Below are positions 7,735-16,016 of a stretch of 42,019 nt of DNA, piece after piece. The position numbers were made by a program, and so were the translations under genes. The notes under the pieces were generated by a model. It saw only the letters and a program-made list of their open reading frames with translations, did not search any database and had not been told where the DNA came from. The DNA lies in NCBI GenBank assembly GCA_910577525.1, contig CAJTLI010000021.1:1-42019 (forward strand), written 5' to 3'. Source of the stretch: an uncultured Oscillospiraceae bacterium. Lineage in GTDB: Bacteria > Bacillota > Clostridia > Oscillospirales > Oscillospiraceae. Numbering within the stretch: the first letter of the stretch is position 1; every line of letters starts with the position of its first letter.

Positions 7735-7783
7735 GACAAAATCTGCGGCGTTTCCGTGTTCGGGAAACGCCGCGGATTTTGTC
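7735..7783. terminator. Large hairpin between DUF4177 gene and proB
   Basis: Arms 7735-7755 and 7763-7783 form a 21-bp stem with one T/G position and a 7-base loop. A second small stem (CGCCCGG/CCGGGCG, 7785-7802) abuts it. On the minus strand the stem is followed by TTCCATTTTG, a weak T-tail. It sits just upstream of the proB -10 and probably insulates proBA from the upstream operon. Confidence 0.45.
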
Positions 7784-7846
7784 CCGCCCGGAGGACCGGG
7801 CGTATGCCCAGTCCGGCCAGCGCCGCGAATCAATTACGTATCGCCT

Positions 7847-7890
7847 AAAAGAGGCAGGACGGTCTTGCAGCATTTGCAAGACCGTCCTGC
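7847..7890 (-). terminator. Terminator after DUF4177 gene
   Basis: A perfect 16-bp stem (7854-7869 with 7875-7890, loop GCATT) lies just after the 7901 stop. On the minus strand it is followed by CTCTTTT. Confidence 0.85.
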
Positions 7891-7900
7891 TTGTTCTGAA

Positions 7901-8092
7901 TTATACTTCCCGTTCGAAGATCAGGTCGATCACTTTCAGAGCGCCGCCGCTGGCGGTGGTCAGCCGGACGGGTACCCAGCCCGCGAACCGCCAGCCGTCG
8001 GCGGCACAGCGGTCGATGAGTTCCCGCTGGCCCTTGAACTCCGGCACCATCACGCCGGTGCTCTCCACAGAGACGTATTTATACTCATACAC
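7901..8092 (-). CDS. DUF4177 domain protein
   Basis: A 63-residue protein with the DUF4177 pattern: MYEYKYV at the start, a central DGWRFAGWVPV and a C-terminal DLIFERE strand. The family is small, soluble and of unknown function. The start is GTG at 8092, with GAGG eight bases upstream. It follows the SPFH gene by 60 bp on the same strand with no terminator between, so it is probably the last gene of the nfeD-SPFH operon. A strong hairpin follows. Confidence 0.82.
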   Translation of the reverse strand: MYEYKYVSVESTGVMVPEFKGQRELIDRCAADGWRFAGWVPVRLTTASGGALKVIDLIFEREV

Positions 8093-8152
8093 GGCTGCTA
8101 CCTCATTCCACGTTGAATAGGGTCAGTCCGGCAGTACGGACACTCCATGGCC

Positions 8153-9142
8153 TTACTTCTTGGGCTGGTTGGGCTCCACGGTGTCGAACACGCTCTTGGC
8201 GGCGGCGCACATGCCCGCCAGCCCCTGGAGCTCGCTGGGGATGATGATCTTGGTGGCCCGGCCGTCGGCGGCCTTCTGGAAGGCCTCCAGGGCCTTGATG
8301 GTCAGCACGCCCTGGCCGGGGTCGGCCTCGTTGATGAGCCGGATGGCGTCGGCGGTGGCCTGCTGGACCTTCAGAATGGCCTCGGACTCGGCCTCGGCGG
8401 CCAGAATCTTGGCGGTCTTGTCGGCCTCGGCCTCCATGATCTTGGCTTGCTTGGCGGCGTCGGCCCGGAGGATGGCGGACTGCTTTTCGCCCTCGGCCAC
8501 CAGGATCTGGGACTGCTTCTGGCCCTCGGCCTGGAGGATGGCCTCCCGGCGTTCGCGCTCGGCCCGCATCTGCTTCTCCATGGACTCCTGAATGTCCCGG
8601 GGCGGCATGATGTTTTTCAGCTCCACCCGGTTGACCTTGATGCCCCAGGGGTCGGTGGCCTCGTCCAGGATGGCGCGCATCTGGGTGTTGATGTGGTCCC
8701 GGCTGGTGAGGGACTGGTCCAGCTCCAGATCGCCGATGATGTTTCGCAGGGTGGTGGCGGTCAGGTTCTCAATGGCGCTCATGGGGTGCTCCACGCCGTA
8801 GGTGTACAGCTTGGGGTCGGTGATCTGGAAGTAGAGCACGGTGTCAATCTGCATGGTGACGTTGTCCTTGGTGATGACGGGCTGGGGGGCGAAGTCCACC
8901 ACCTGCTCCTTGAGGGACACGGTTTTGGCCACCCGCTCGATGAAGGGAACCTTCAAATGGAGGCCGACCCCCCACACGGTGCGGAAGGCACCCAGCCGCT
9001 CGATGACCACGGCCTTGGACTGCTGGACCACCTTGATGTTGGAGGCCAGGATACCCAGGATGAGTACGATGATGAGCAGGGCGATGATGGGGCCCACCAG
9101 GGCCTCCAAGCCAATGGCTCCGGCCAGCGCGAATGTTTTCAT
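8153..9142 (-). CDS. SPFH/stomatin-family membrane protein (QmcA-like)
   Basis: A 329-residue stomatin/prohibitin homologue. An N-terminal membrane anchor (about 13-33) precedes the SPFH domain (about 35-200, with VVIERLGAFR and GLHLKVPFIERV). A long Ala/Glu/Gln-rich coiled coil (about 195-275) follows, with AEGEKQSAI-type repeats. Such proteins form large membrane-bound rings in microdomains. The ATG at 9142 has GGAGG seven bases upstream; an extension to 9169 lacks a ribosome site. The nfeD gene is 39 bp upstream on the same strand, the well-known NfeD-SPFH pairing. Confidence 0.93.
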   Translation of the reverse strand: MKTFALAGAIGLEALVGPIIALLIIVLILGILASNIKVVQQSKAVVIERLGAFRTVWGVGLHLKVPFIERVAKTVSLKEQVVDFAPQPVITKDNVTMQIDTVLYFQITDPKLYTYGVEHPMSAIENLTATTLRNIIGDLELDQSLTSRDHINTQMRAILDEATDPWGIKVNRVELKNIMPPRDIQESMEKQMRAERERREAILQAEGQKQSQILVAEGEKQSAILRADAAKQAKIMEAEADKTAKILAAEAESEAILKVQQATADAIRLINEADPGQGVLTIKALEAFQKAADGRATKIIIPSELQGLAGMCAAAKSVFDTVEPNQPKK

Positions 9143-9181
9143 TTGACTACCTCCTTCAATATATATCAATAGGACCTTTGC

Positions 9182-9661
9182 TTACCAGTTTTTGGGCTCT
9201 CCGGCGGACACCGGCGCGGCGATGGGCTCCACGAACACCTTGACGCCCTCAATGCGCATCACCTTTACCATGGTCCCGGCGGCGACGGGGCCGCCGTCCT
9301 GGCTCCGGGCGGACCAGGTTATGCCCCGGATGATGACCGCGCCCTTTCCGTGGATGTTGTCGATGTCCTCCGTCACCTGGGCCTCCGCGCCGATCACCCG
9401 GTCGGCGTTGGTGGGCTCTACCTTGTCGTTCAGGTGTTTTTTGGCCAGGGGCCGCACCGCCGCCAGGCACAGCAGGCTCACCGCCAGAAACAGGGTGATC
9501 TGAATCCACAGCGGCCCGCCCAGCAGGGCGGCGATGAGGGAAACCAGCGCCCCGGCGGCAAACCAGATGGTGGTCAGCCCCACGGTAATGGCCTCGCTGG
9601 CGGCAAACACAATCAGCAGCACCAGCCACATAATCATCAGCATGGATTTCATATCGGGCAT
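9182..9661 (-). CDS. NfeD family membrane protein
   Basis: A 159-residue NfeD1b-type protein. Hydrophobic segments span about residues 6-25, 30-46 and 50-68. A small beta-barrel OB-like domain follows (about 90-155, with VIGAEAQVTEDI and GKGAVIIRG). It is thought to act with its SPFH partner in membrane organisation. It lacks the ClpP-like protease domain of longer NfeD proteins. The ATG at 9661 follows AAAGGAGTG by six bases, so the frame extension to 9766 is not used. Confidence 0.9.
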   Translation of the reverse strand: MPDMKSMLMIMWLVLLIVFAASEAITVGLTTIWFAAGALVSLIAALLGGPLWIQITLFLAVSLLCLAAVRPLAKKHLNDKVEPTNADRVIGAEAQVTEDIDNIHGKGAVIIRGITWSARSQDGGPVAAGTMVKVMRIEGVKVFVEPIAAPVSAGEPKNW

Positions 9662-9750
9662 ACCGTTCACTCCTTTCTCGCTTCCATGTAATTGTAGCAC
9701 AAACCCGCGCCGGGGAAAAGAAGTTTTTCTCGCCTTGGACGATATTATTG

Positions 9751-9779
9751 TTGCCAGCGCTTCCATTTTACATTATACT
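9751..9779 (+). promoter_or_regulatory. Promoter of the 9880 gene, overlapping a divergent -10
   Basis: TTGCCA (9751-9756) and TATACT (9774-9779) are 17 bases apart, giving about a 95-base leader before 9880. The same bases read on the minus strand give TATAAT (9777-9772), a possible -10 for nfeD, though its -35 is poor. The two -10 boxes overlap, so the divergent transcripts may compete. Confidence 0.6.
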
Positions 9780-9879
9780 GTATTTTGTAAAGCTCTTCTC
9801 CTCCCGGTGACATCATACTACACCTTCCACCAAATGTAAAGTCAAGGGTTTTTTCAAAAATTTTTTGTTGGAGTATCCT

Positions 9880-11010
9880 ATGGACAAAACATTACAGTTC
9901 GTCATACCTGCCCTTATGGGCGTAGAGTCCACCGTGGCCTATGAGCTGAAAAAGCTGGGCCTCGGGGATGTCAGGGCGGAAAACGGCCGGGTGCTGTGCC
10001 GGGGCGGCCTGGCCGACATCCCCCGGCTGAACCTGAATCTGCGCTGCGGAGCCCGGGTTTTGCTGTCCCTGGGCGGGTTTCAGGCCCGGTCCTTCGAGGA
10101 GCTGTTTCAGGGCTGCGCCGCCCTGCCCTGGGAGGACTTCATCCCCCGGGAGGGCCGCTTCCCGGTGAAGGGCTATTCGGTGAGCTCCCAGCTCCACTCG
10201 GTGCCCGCCTGCCAGTCCATCCTGAAAAAGGCGCTGTGCAAAAGGCTGGGGCAGGTATATGGTCTGGAGACCCTGCCGGAGACGGGAACCTTATACCAAG
10301 TGCAGTTCTCCGTTTTGAAGGATACCGTGACGCTCATGCTGGACACCTCCGGGGAAAGCCTGTATAAACGGGGCTACCGGGCCCGGAACATGGGCGCGCC
10401 CCTGCGGGAGACCCTGGCGGCGGCGCTGGTGTCCCTGTCCCGCTACCGGGGCCGGGACCCCTTCTGCGACCCCTTCTGCGGCTCTGGCACCATCCCCATC
10501 GAGGCGGCCCTCATCGCCAGGAACCGGGCCCCGGGGCTCAACCGCTCCTTTGCCGCCCAGCGGTGGAGCTGGCTGCCGTCAAAGCTGTGGATGGACGCCG
10601 CGGAGGAGGCCATGGACCGTGAGTTTCACGGAACCTACGACATCTGGGGCGGGGATATCGACCCCGCCGCCGTGGAGCTGTCCCGGCACAACGCGGACCT
10701 GGCCGGGGTGGCGGACACGGTGCGCTTCGAGGTGGCGGACGCCGCCAAATTCCACCGGGACGAGCCCCGGGGCCGGGTGGTATGCAATCCGCCCTACGGG
10801 GAGCGGCTGCTGGAGAAGAAGGAGGCGGAGGCGCTGTACCGCTCCTTTGGCAGGGCGGTCCGGACCCTGCCCCCCGGCTGGGAGGTGGACGTGCTGAGCT
10901 CCCACACCGAGTTTGAGCGCTCCTTCGGCAAGCCGGCCGGCAAAAAACGCAAGCTCTACAACGGCATGATCAAGTGCGACTTGTTCATGTATGGAAGAGG
11001 CGCAAGGTAG
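9880..11010 (+). CDS. THUMP-domain 23S rRNA (guanine-N2) methyltransferase
   Basis: A 376-residue SAM-dependent RNA methyltransferase of the RlmL N-terminal/YpsC family, expected to make m2G in 23S rRNA. A ferredoxin-like and THUMP region covers about 1-160. The Rossmann methyltransferase follows, with DPFCGSGTI (197-205) for SAM binding and the catalytic NPPYGER (303-309). It corresponds to only the N-terminal half of E. coli RlmL, as is normal in Bacillota. The ATG at 9880 has GGAG six bases upstream. Its TAG stop lies inside the left arm of the repeat at 11007-11082. Confidence 0.93.
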   Translation: MDKTLQFVIPALMGVESTVAYELKKLGLGDVRAENGRVLCRGGLADIPRLNLNLRCGARVLLSLGGFQARSFEELFQGCAALPWEDFIPREGRFPVKGYSVSSQLHSVPACQSILKKALCKRLGQVYGLETLPETGTLYQVQFSVLKDTVTLMLDTSGESLYKRGYRARNMGAPLRETLAAALVSLSRYRGRDPFCDPFCGSGTIPIEAALIARNRAPGLNRSFAAQRWSWLPSKLWMDAAEEAMDREFHGTYDIWGGDIDPAAVELSRHNADLAGVADTVRFEVADAAKFHRDEPRGRVVCNPPYGERLLEKKEAEALYRSFGRAVRTLPPGWEVDVLSSHTEFERSFGKPAGKKRKLYNGMIKCDLFMYGRGAR

Positions 11011-11082
11011 GGGCGGACATTGTCCGCCCGTGGGAAACGGGGACCGGCGTATAAACCGCGGGCGCACAGTGTGCGCCCCTAC
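11007..11082. repeat. 76-bp bipartite palindromic repeat (REP/BIME-like)
   Basis: The element is bounded by perfect inverted repeats GTAGGGGCG (11007-11015) and CGCCCCTAC (11074-11082). Each end contains its own palindrome: GGGCGGACA-T-TGTCCGCCC and GGGCGCACA-G-TGTGCGCCC. The middle is unrelated sequence. GTAGGGGCG-bounded intergenic repeats are common in gut Clostridia; that recognition is from memory. The stop codon of the preceding gene is the TAG of the left end. It is the only copy in the window. Confidence 0.7.
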
Positions 11083-11116
11083 AGGGCGGCCATATCAAGA
11101 GAGATGGGGCGTTTAT

Positions 11117-12028
11117 ATGAAGCACATTTTCATCATCAACCCCACGGCGGGCAAAAAGAGGAGCGCCCAGGCCCTGGTGGACAGCATCCAGGCCCTGGAC
11201 CTGCCCTATGAGATCGCGTTTACCGAGAAGCCGGGTGACGCCCGGCAGACCGCCCGGGAGGCGGCCCGGTCCGGGGAGGCGGTGCGCCTCTACGCCTGCG
11301 GCGGGGACGGCACCCTCAACGAGGTGGTCAACGGCGCGGCGGGCTTTGACAGCGCCGCCGTCACCAACGTGCCCACCGGCACCGGCAACGACTTCCTGAA
11401 AATTTTCGGGAAGGAGAACAAGGCCCGCTTTACCGACCTGAAGGCTTTGTCGGAGGGTCCCCAGGCCGCCATGGACCTCATCGACTGCAACGGCCATCTG
11501 GGCATCGACATCGTGTGCACCGGGCTGGACGCCCGGGTGGCGGTGGACAAGGACAAGTACAACGGCTTTCCTCTGGTGTCCGGCATTGGGGCCTACGCCA
11601 TCTCCGCCGTGGCCAACGTGCTGTTCAAGCATATCTCCCAGCCCGTGGTGGTGGACATGGAGAACTACCACTACGAGGGGGAGGCCACCATCATCTGCGT
11701 GTGCAGCGGCCGGTATTACGGCGGCGGCTTCATGCCCGTGGGGGACAATATGCCAGACGACGGCCTGCTGGAGACCCTGGTGGTGCGCAAGGTGGACCGG
11801 CTCACCTTCTTCCGCCTGGTGGGGGAGTATGGCAGGGGCCGGTACGCCCGGTATCCGAATCTGATCCAGTACGGCCAGGGGAACGGCGTCACCGTCCGCA
11901 GCCCCCAGGAGCTGGTGGCGGTGGTGGACGGCGAGCCCCTGCGGGCCCACAAGCTGGACATCCGCCTGTCGGACAAAAAGGTGAATTTCTTCTATCCCGC
12001 CGGGCTGGACTACAGGCCGGGCAGATAA
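11117..12028 (+). CDS. Diacylglycerol kinase family lipid kinase
   Basis: A 303-residue lipid kinase of the DagK/YegS/sphingosine-kinase fold. The nucleotide-binding loop GGDGT is at 62-66 and PTGTGNDF at 86-93. A C-terminal beta-sandwich domain completes the usual length of about 300. It probably phosphorylates diacylglycerol to recycle it into phospholipid synthesis, although members act on several lipids. The start is ATG at 11117 (MKHIFIINPTAG), as in homologues; the open frame upstream to 10991 only reads through the repeat. The stop codon overlaps the A-run of its terminator. Confidence 0.92.
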   Translation: MKHIFIINPTAGKKRSAQALVDSIQALDLPYEIAFTEKPGDARQTAREAARSGEAVRLYACGGDGTLNEVVNGAAGFDSAAVTNVPTGTGNDFLKIFGKENKARFTDLKALSEGPQAAMDLIDCNGHLGIDIVCTGLDARVAVDKDKYNGFPLVSGIGAYAISAVANVLFKHISQPVVVDMENYHYEGEATIICVCSGRYYGGGFMPVGDNMPDDGLLETLVVRKVDRLTFFRLVGEYGRGRYARYPNLIQYGQGNGVTVRSPQELVAVVDGEPLRAHKLDIRLSDKKVNFFYPAGLDYRPGR

Positions 12029-12068
12029 AAAACAGGTGCGGTCTCGGGGGAGACCGCACCTGTTTTTT
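12027..12068. terminator. Bidirectional terminator between lipid kinase and citrate synthase genes
   Basis: A perfect 19-bp stem (12027-12045 with 12050-12068, loop GGGG) has six A on the left and six T on the right. It therefore works for both convergent genes. The left arm starts within the TAA stop of the kinase gene. The remaining 78 bp to the citrate synthase stop show nothing else. Confidence 0.92.
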
Positions 12069-12146
12069 GCTCAGGAGTCGTTTTTGCCGGCCGGTCCCGG
12101 GGGGGGGAGACCGCCCCTTCTCGCAGGGTTCACGGGAGGCTTGGCG

Positions 12147-13562
12147 TCAGCCCCTCTCCTCCAGCGGGATGAAGGAGCGCTTGGGCCCCACCGCCTTGTA
12201 GGCCGGGCGGATGATCCGGCCATAGGGATTGTAGACCTCCTCCACCCGGTGGGCGCACCAGCCCACGATCCGGGCGATGGCGAACAGGGGGGTGTACAGC
12301 TCGGAGGGGATATCCATCATCTTGTACACCAGGCCGGAGTACATGTCCACGTTGGCGCACATGGCCTTTTCAATGCCGGTAACGGCGTGGAACAGGTCAG
12401 GGGTGAGCCGCTCCACCGTCTCAAACAGTTCGAACTCGTCCAGCATCCCCTTTTTCCTGGCCATGTCCTTGGCGAACCGCTTGAGGATGACCGCCCTGGG
12501 GTCGGACATGGTGTAGACGGCGTGGCCCATGCCGTAGATGAGGCCGGAGCCGTCTCCCGCCTCCTTCTTCAGGATCTTGGTCAGGTAGGCGGACACCTCC
12601 CCGTCGTCCTTCCAGTCCTTCACGTTGGCCTCGATCTCGTCGAACATGGCCATGACCCGCATATTGGCGCCGCCGTGCTTGGGGCCCTTCAGGGAGCCCA
12701 CCGCCGCGGCGATGGCGGAGTAGATGTCCGTGCCGGAGGAGGACAGCACCCGGCAGGCGAAGGCGGAGTTGTTGCCGCCGCCGTGCTCCATGTGGAGCAC
12801 CAGGCACAGGTCCAGCAGGCGGGCCTCCTCCTGGGTGAACTGGTTGTTCTGACGGACGGAGTACAAAAAGTTTTCCGCCACCGACAGCTCCGGCTGGGGC
12901 CGGTGCAGGTACAGGGACTCCCGGTCGAAGTAGTGCTTCTTGGCGGCGTAGGCGTGGGCCGTGATCACCGGGAACCGGGCGATGAGCCGGATGGCCTGGA
13001 GCATCTCAATGGGCAGGGTGTTGTTGTCCGGGTCTGGGTCGTAGGAGTACAGCGCCAGCACCGAGCGGGCCAGCTTGTTCATGATGTCGTGGCTGGGGGC
13101 GGTGAGGATCATGTCCTCGGTGAAGTTGGGGGGCAGCTCCCGGAAAAAGGCCAGGATGTCCCTGAACTGCTCCAGCTCCTCCTTGGTGGGCAGGCCGCCG
13201 AACATCAGTAAGTACGCCGTCTCCTCATAGCCGAACCGGCCCGCCTCGGTAAAGCCCTGGATCAGCTCCTCCACGTTGATGCCCCGGTAGAGCAGGCGGC
13301 CGGGGGCGGGCGTCTTCTCGCCGTCCTCCATGATATAGCCCTTCACGTTGCCGATAAGGGTGACGCCCGCCATGACGCCGGTGCCGTCCTGATTGCGCAG
13401 GCCCCGCTTCACGCCGTATTTCTCATAATAGCGGGGGGAGATCTGGGTATATCTTTCAAATTCCCCGCATATCCCTTGAATGAAGTCCACAGAGCTGGTG
13501 TACTGCTCCACAGCCTTCTTCCGTGCCTCAATCAGGTTGTCAATGATGTTCATGTTTAACAT
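12147..13562 (-). CDS. gltA: Citrate/2-methylcitrate synthase
   Basis: A 471-residue citrate synthase that condenses oxaloacetate with acetyl-CoA, or a related acyl-CoA. The catalytic histidines are visible as His260 in HMEHGGGNNSAF and His347 in GMGHAVY, followed by DPRA. It is longer than typical type II enzymes (about 370-430) because of an N-terminal region of about 50 residues, a form seen in clostridial homologues. The ATG at 13562 has GGAGGAGGG six bases upstream. A very good promoter lies 54 bp upstream. It is monocistronic, as no aconitase or isocitrate dehydrogenase gene is adjacent. Confidence 0.93.
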   Translation of the reverse strand: MLNMNIIDNLIEARKKAVEQYTSSVDFIQGICGEFERYTQISPRYYEKYGVKRGLRNQDGTGVMAGVTLIGNVKGYIMEDGEKTPAPGRLLYRGINVEELIQGFTEAGRFGYEETAYLLMFGGLPTKEELEQFRDILAFFRELPPNFTEDMILTAPSHDIMNKLARSVLALYSYDPDPDNNTLPIEMLQAIRLIARFPVITAHAYAAKKHYFDRESLYLHRPQPELSVAENFLYSVRQNNQFTQEEARLLDLCLVLHMEHGGGNNSAFACRVLSSSGTDIYSAIAAAVGSLKGPKHGGANMRVMAMFDEIEANVKDWKDDGEVSAYLTKILKKEAGDGSGLIYGMGHAVYTMSDPRAVILKRFAKDMARKKGMLDEFELFETVERLTPDLFHAVTGIEKAMCANVDMYSGLVYKMMDIPSELYTPLFAIARIVGWCAHRVEEVYNPYGRIIRPAYKAVGPKRSFIPLEERG

Positions 13563-13615
13563 ATTCCGCCCTCCTCCGGGTGTCCGCGCCGCTGTTCCAA
13601 TGACTGTTAAAGACT

Positions 13616-13644
13616 ATTATAACGCAATTTCAAGGCCGCGTCAA
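13616..13644 (-). promoter_or_regulatory. Promoter of citrate synthase gene
   Basis: On the minus strand TTGACG (13644-13639) and TATAAT (13621-13616) are 17 bases apart, near-consensus for sigma-A. Confidence 0.78.
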
Positions 13645-13728
13645 TGCAAATTTGTCATGACGCTCCTTTGCGGGACCTGGGGTTTTCCCGTCTATTCTCC
13701 CGAATTTTGAATAATTGAGGTGCTTAAC

Positions 13729-14778
13729 TTGCGAAATGTGGATGCCTGGCGGGCGCTGCGCGCTCCGCTGCTCACGGGACTGGCGCTGGGGGCCGCTGTG
13801 CTGCTTCTGCCCCTGGCCGCGCTGGGAGACGCCCCCGGCGCGGACGCCTCCCCCAGCCCCACCCTGCTCACCCTCCCCGCCAGCCCCGCCCCGGCGGATG
13901 TTCCAGAGCCCTCCCCCGGGGAATGGGACGCCGCCCAGAGCCTGCGGGTTCTGGGCCGGAACGGGCAGGTGTATGAGATGACCATGGCCGACTATCTGTG
14001 GGGGGTGGTGGCGGCGGAGATGCCCGCCTCCTTTGAGCCGGAGGCCCTCCGGGCCCAGGCGGTGTGCGCCCGGACCTACTCCCTGTGGAAGCTCCAGGCC
14101 AAAAGCCATCAGGCGGACGAGGCGGACATCTGCGCCGACTCCTCCTGCTGTCAGGCCTTTCTCTCCAAGGCGGACGCCGCCCAGCGCTGGGGGGACGGGG
14201 CCGCCTCCGCCTACACCGCGAAAATCGCCTCCGCCGTGGCGGACACCGACGGGCAGATTCTCACCTACGGGGGCGCCCCCATTCAGGCGGTGTTTTTCTC
14301 CTCCGCCTCCGGGGCCACCGAGGACGCGGAGGCGGTGTGGGGCCGCGCCACCCCCTACCTGGTGTCGGTGGACAGCCCCGAGGGGGACGAGGTGCCCAAC
14401 TACCGCTCCACCGTCACCCTCACCGCGGAGCAGGTGAAAAAGACGGCGGCGGAGGCGGGCCTGGGGGCGGACCTGTCCGGGGACCCGCCGGGTTGGTTTC
14501 AAAATCTGACCCGCACCGCCTCCGGCCGGGTGGCCAGCGTGGAGCTGGGAGGCGTGGAGCTGTCCGGCGGCGCGGCCCGGAACCTGTTTGCCCTGCGCTC
14601 CGCCTGCTTCGACGTGAAGGAGGAGGACGGTGTGTTCACCTTTTCCGTCACCGGCTACGGCCACGGGGTGGGCATGAGTCAATACGGGGCCAACGCCATG
14701 GCCGCCGCCGGAAGCGGCTGGCAGGATATTTTGACCCATTATTACACCGGGACCCGGATTGAGACCGGGGCGCGGTGA
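13729..14778 (+). CDS. spoIID: SpoIID/LytB-domain sporulation peptidoglycan hydrolase
   Basis: A 349-residue SpoIID-family protein. In Bacillus SpoIID is a membrane-anchored lytic transglycosylase that drives engulfment. An N-terminal membrane segment (about 14-34) is followed by a Pro/Ser-rich linker. The SpoIID domain runs from about residue 75 to 345, with DYLWGVVAAEMPASFEPEAL carrying the catalytic-type Glu and a C-terminal GYGHGVGMSQYGANAMA. The start is uncertain. TTG at 13729 has GAGGTG six bases upstream and is preferred. The GTG at 13720 in the same frame would have no ribosome site. Confidence 0.93.
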   Translation: MRNVDAWRALRAPLLTGLALGAAVLLLPLAALGDAPGADASPSPTLLTLPASPAPADVPEPSPGEWDAAQSLRVLGRNGQVYEMTMADYLWGVVAAEMPASFEPEALRAQAVCARTYSLWKLQAKSHQADEADICADSSCCQAFLSKADAAQRWGDGAASAYTAKIASAVADTDGQILTYGGAPIQAVFFSSASGATEDAEAVWGRATPYLVSVDSPEGDEVPNYRSTVTLTAEQVKKTAAEAGLGADLSGDPPGWFQNLTRTASGRVASVELGGVELSGGAARNLFALRSACFDVKEEDGVFTFSVTGYGHGVGMSQYGANAMAAAGSGWQDILTHYYTGTRIETGAR

Positions 14779-14780
14779 GC

Positions 14781-14828
14781 GTCACAGGCGGCGCGGGGGC
14801 CCCAAAGGGTCCCCGCGCCGCCTGTGAC
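14781..14828. terminator. 18-bp hairpin between convergent spoIID and hydrolase genes
   Basis: Arms 14781-14798 and 14811-14828 are perfectly complementary and GC-rich. There is no T-run on either side, so termination would be imperfect or factor-dependent. The position, directly after the spoIID stop and before the convergent stop at 14846, fits a terminator. Confidence 0.6.
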
Positions 14829-14845
14829 GTGGGATAGGCCGGCGT

Positions 14846-15820
14846 TCAGTTCTGAAAGCGGATCTGCTCTCCGGCGATCAGGGGATACCGGACCAGCCCG
14901 GCGCCGTCCAGGTCCGTCCGGTGCAGATCCACCGCGCTGATCTGGTGGTTGCCGTAGGTGGTGTAGTAGTAAACGCCCCTGTCCGCGCTGCAGCAGGAGG
15001 TGTAAATGGTGTACTCATAGACGCCGGGCTCCACCTCGCAGCAGCCCCGCTGCTGCTCCACGCTGTTCAGGATGTGAAAAAACTGGCTGACGCTCTCCTC
15101 CTCCCCATACCCGGAGACGGAGTTGAGCCGCACAAACGACGCCCGGACAAACCGGGATTGGGAGGACAGATCCCCGGGCAGGCCCAGCGCCCCCATCCCG
15201 CGGCCATAGGGGGCCAGGTTCAGCTTGCTGGAGAAGTGATTCTGGGGCTGACGGGTGGACAGGGCCATATAGTTGTTCAGGTTGAACAGCTGCTCGGAAA
15301 AGGGGGGGTTGTTGGTCAGCACCCCCGCCGGGTTGTCATACACCCGCAGGCCGTCCTTTACCGACTCCACCACAATAGCCCCGTCTCTGTCCGCGATGAT
15401 CCAGTGGAGCTGTGCCGCGGGCAGCGTGGGGCTGAAGGCGCCGCCGGTCAGGTTCAGCCGCTCCAGCCGCGCCCGGGCCTGGGCCGCCGTGGCGCAGCGG
15501 CTCAGAATCCAGGGAATAAACTCAAAGGTTTCCACGTTGTCCCGGCCCGGCAGGGGCTTGTGATAGACCGCGTTGCCCACAAAGTTCAGCCCGGCCATGC
15601 CCAGGCCCATCTCGTTCACCGCGTCGTAGTACAGGGGGCAGCCGTCCGCCACGTGGGCCATGCCGATCATGGCGTAGTGCCGCTCCAGCGCGTCCCCCGC
15701 CCGGAAGCGAAACGGATAGCGCCGGGGCGTGACGGTGATCTCCTCGCCATAGGAGACCTCATAGTCCAGTGTTCTTCCGAAATAAAAACCGCGCGTCCGG
15801 TAAATGGCCGCAGTGCACAT
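14846..15820 (-). CDS. Choloylglycine hydrolase family enzyme, probable bile salt hydrolase
   Basis: A 324-residue Ntn-hydrolase of the bile salt hydrolase/penicillin V acylase family, the usual length. It begins Met-Cys, and Cys2 is the expected nucleophile after Met removal. Further family residues are Arg16 and Asp19 in GRTLD, Asn79 in GLNF, Asn171 in NNPPF, and an arginine (223 or 226) in GLPGDLSSQSRFVRASF. These match the deconjugating enzymes of gut Clostridia; substrate preference (bile salt, penicillin V or N-acyl lactone) cannot be fixed by sight. GGAGGG precedes the ATG by seven bases. It is monocistronic, with no signal peptide, so it is cytoplasmic. Confidence 0.88.
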   Translation of the reverse strand: MCTAAIYRTRGFYFGRTLDYEVSYGEEITVTPRRYPFRFRAGDALERHYAMIGMAHVADGCPLYYDAVNEMGLGMAGLNFVGNAVYHKPLPGRDNVETFEFIPWILSRCATAAQARARLERLNLTGGAFSPTLPAAQLHWIIADRDGAIVVESVKDGLRVYDNPAGVLTNNPPFSEQLFNLNNYMALSTRQPQNHFSSKLNLAPYGRGMGALGLPGDLSSQSRFVRASFVRLNSVSGYGEEESVSQFFHILNSVEQQRGCCEVEPGVYEYTIYTSCCSADRGVYYYTTYGNHQISAVDLHRTDLDGAGLVRYPLIAGEQIRFQN

Positions 15821-15931
15821 GAAAATCCCTCCGTTTCATCAGAATTGCATACCTTGAAGCTTGAAGAGGGCCGGCCGGCGGAGAAAACACGCCGGTATTC
15901 CCCACGAACGCCTCCTCTTCGCGGAAACCCC

Positions 15932-15960
15932 TTGCAATCTGTCTTCATATGGAGTATAAT
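15932..15960 (+). promoter_or_regulatory. Promoter of efp
   Basis: TTGCAA (15932-15937) and a perfect TATAAT (15955-15960) are 17 bases apart, giving a leader of about 50 bases to the efp start. Confidence 0.82.
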
Positions 15961-16016
15961 GCATTGATAAAGCTTCTATATGACACTAAAATTTTGGATA
16001 CTGGAGGACGATACCA

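Noticed and set aside
10991..11116. 42-residue N-terminal extension of the lipid kinase
   Set aside because: The extension translates the palindromic repeat. Family members begin at MKHIFIINPTAG (11117).
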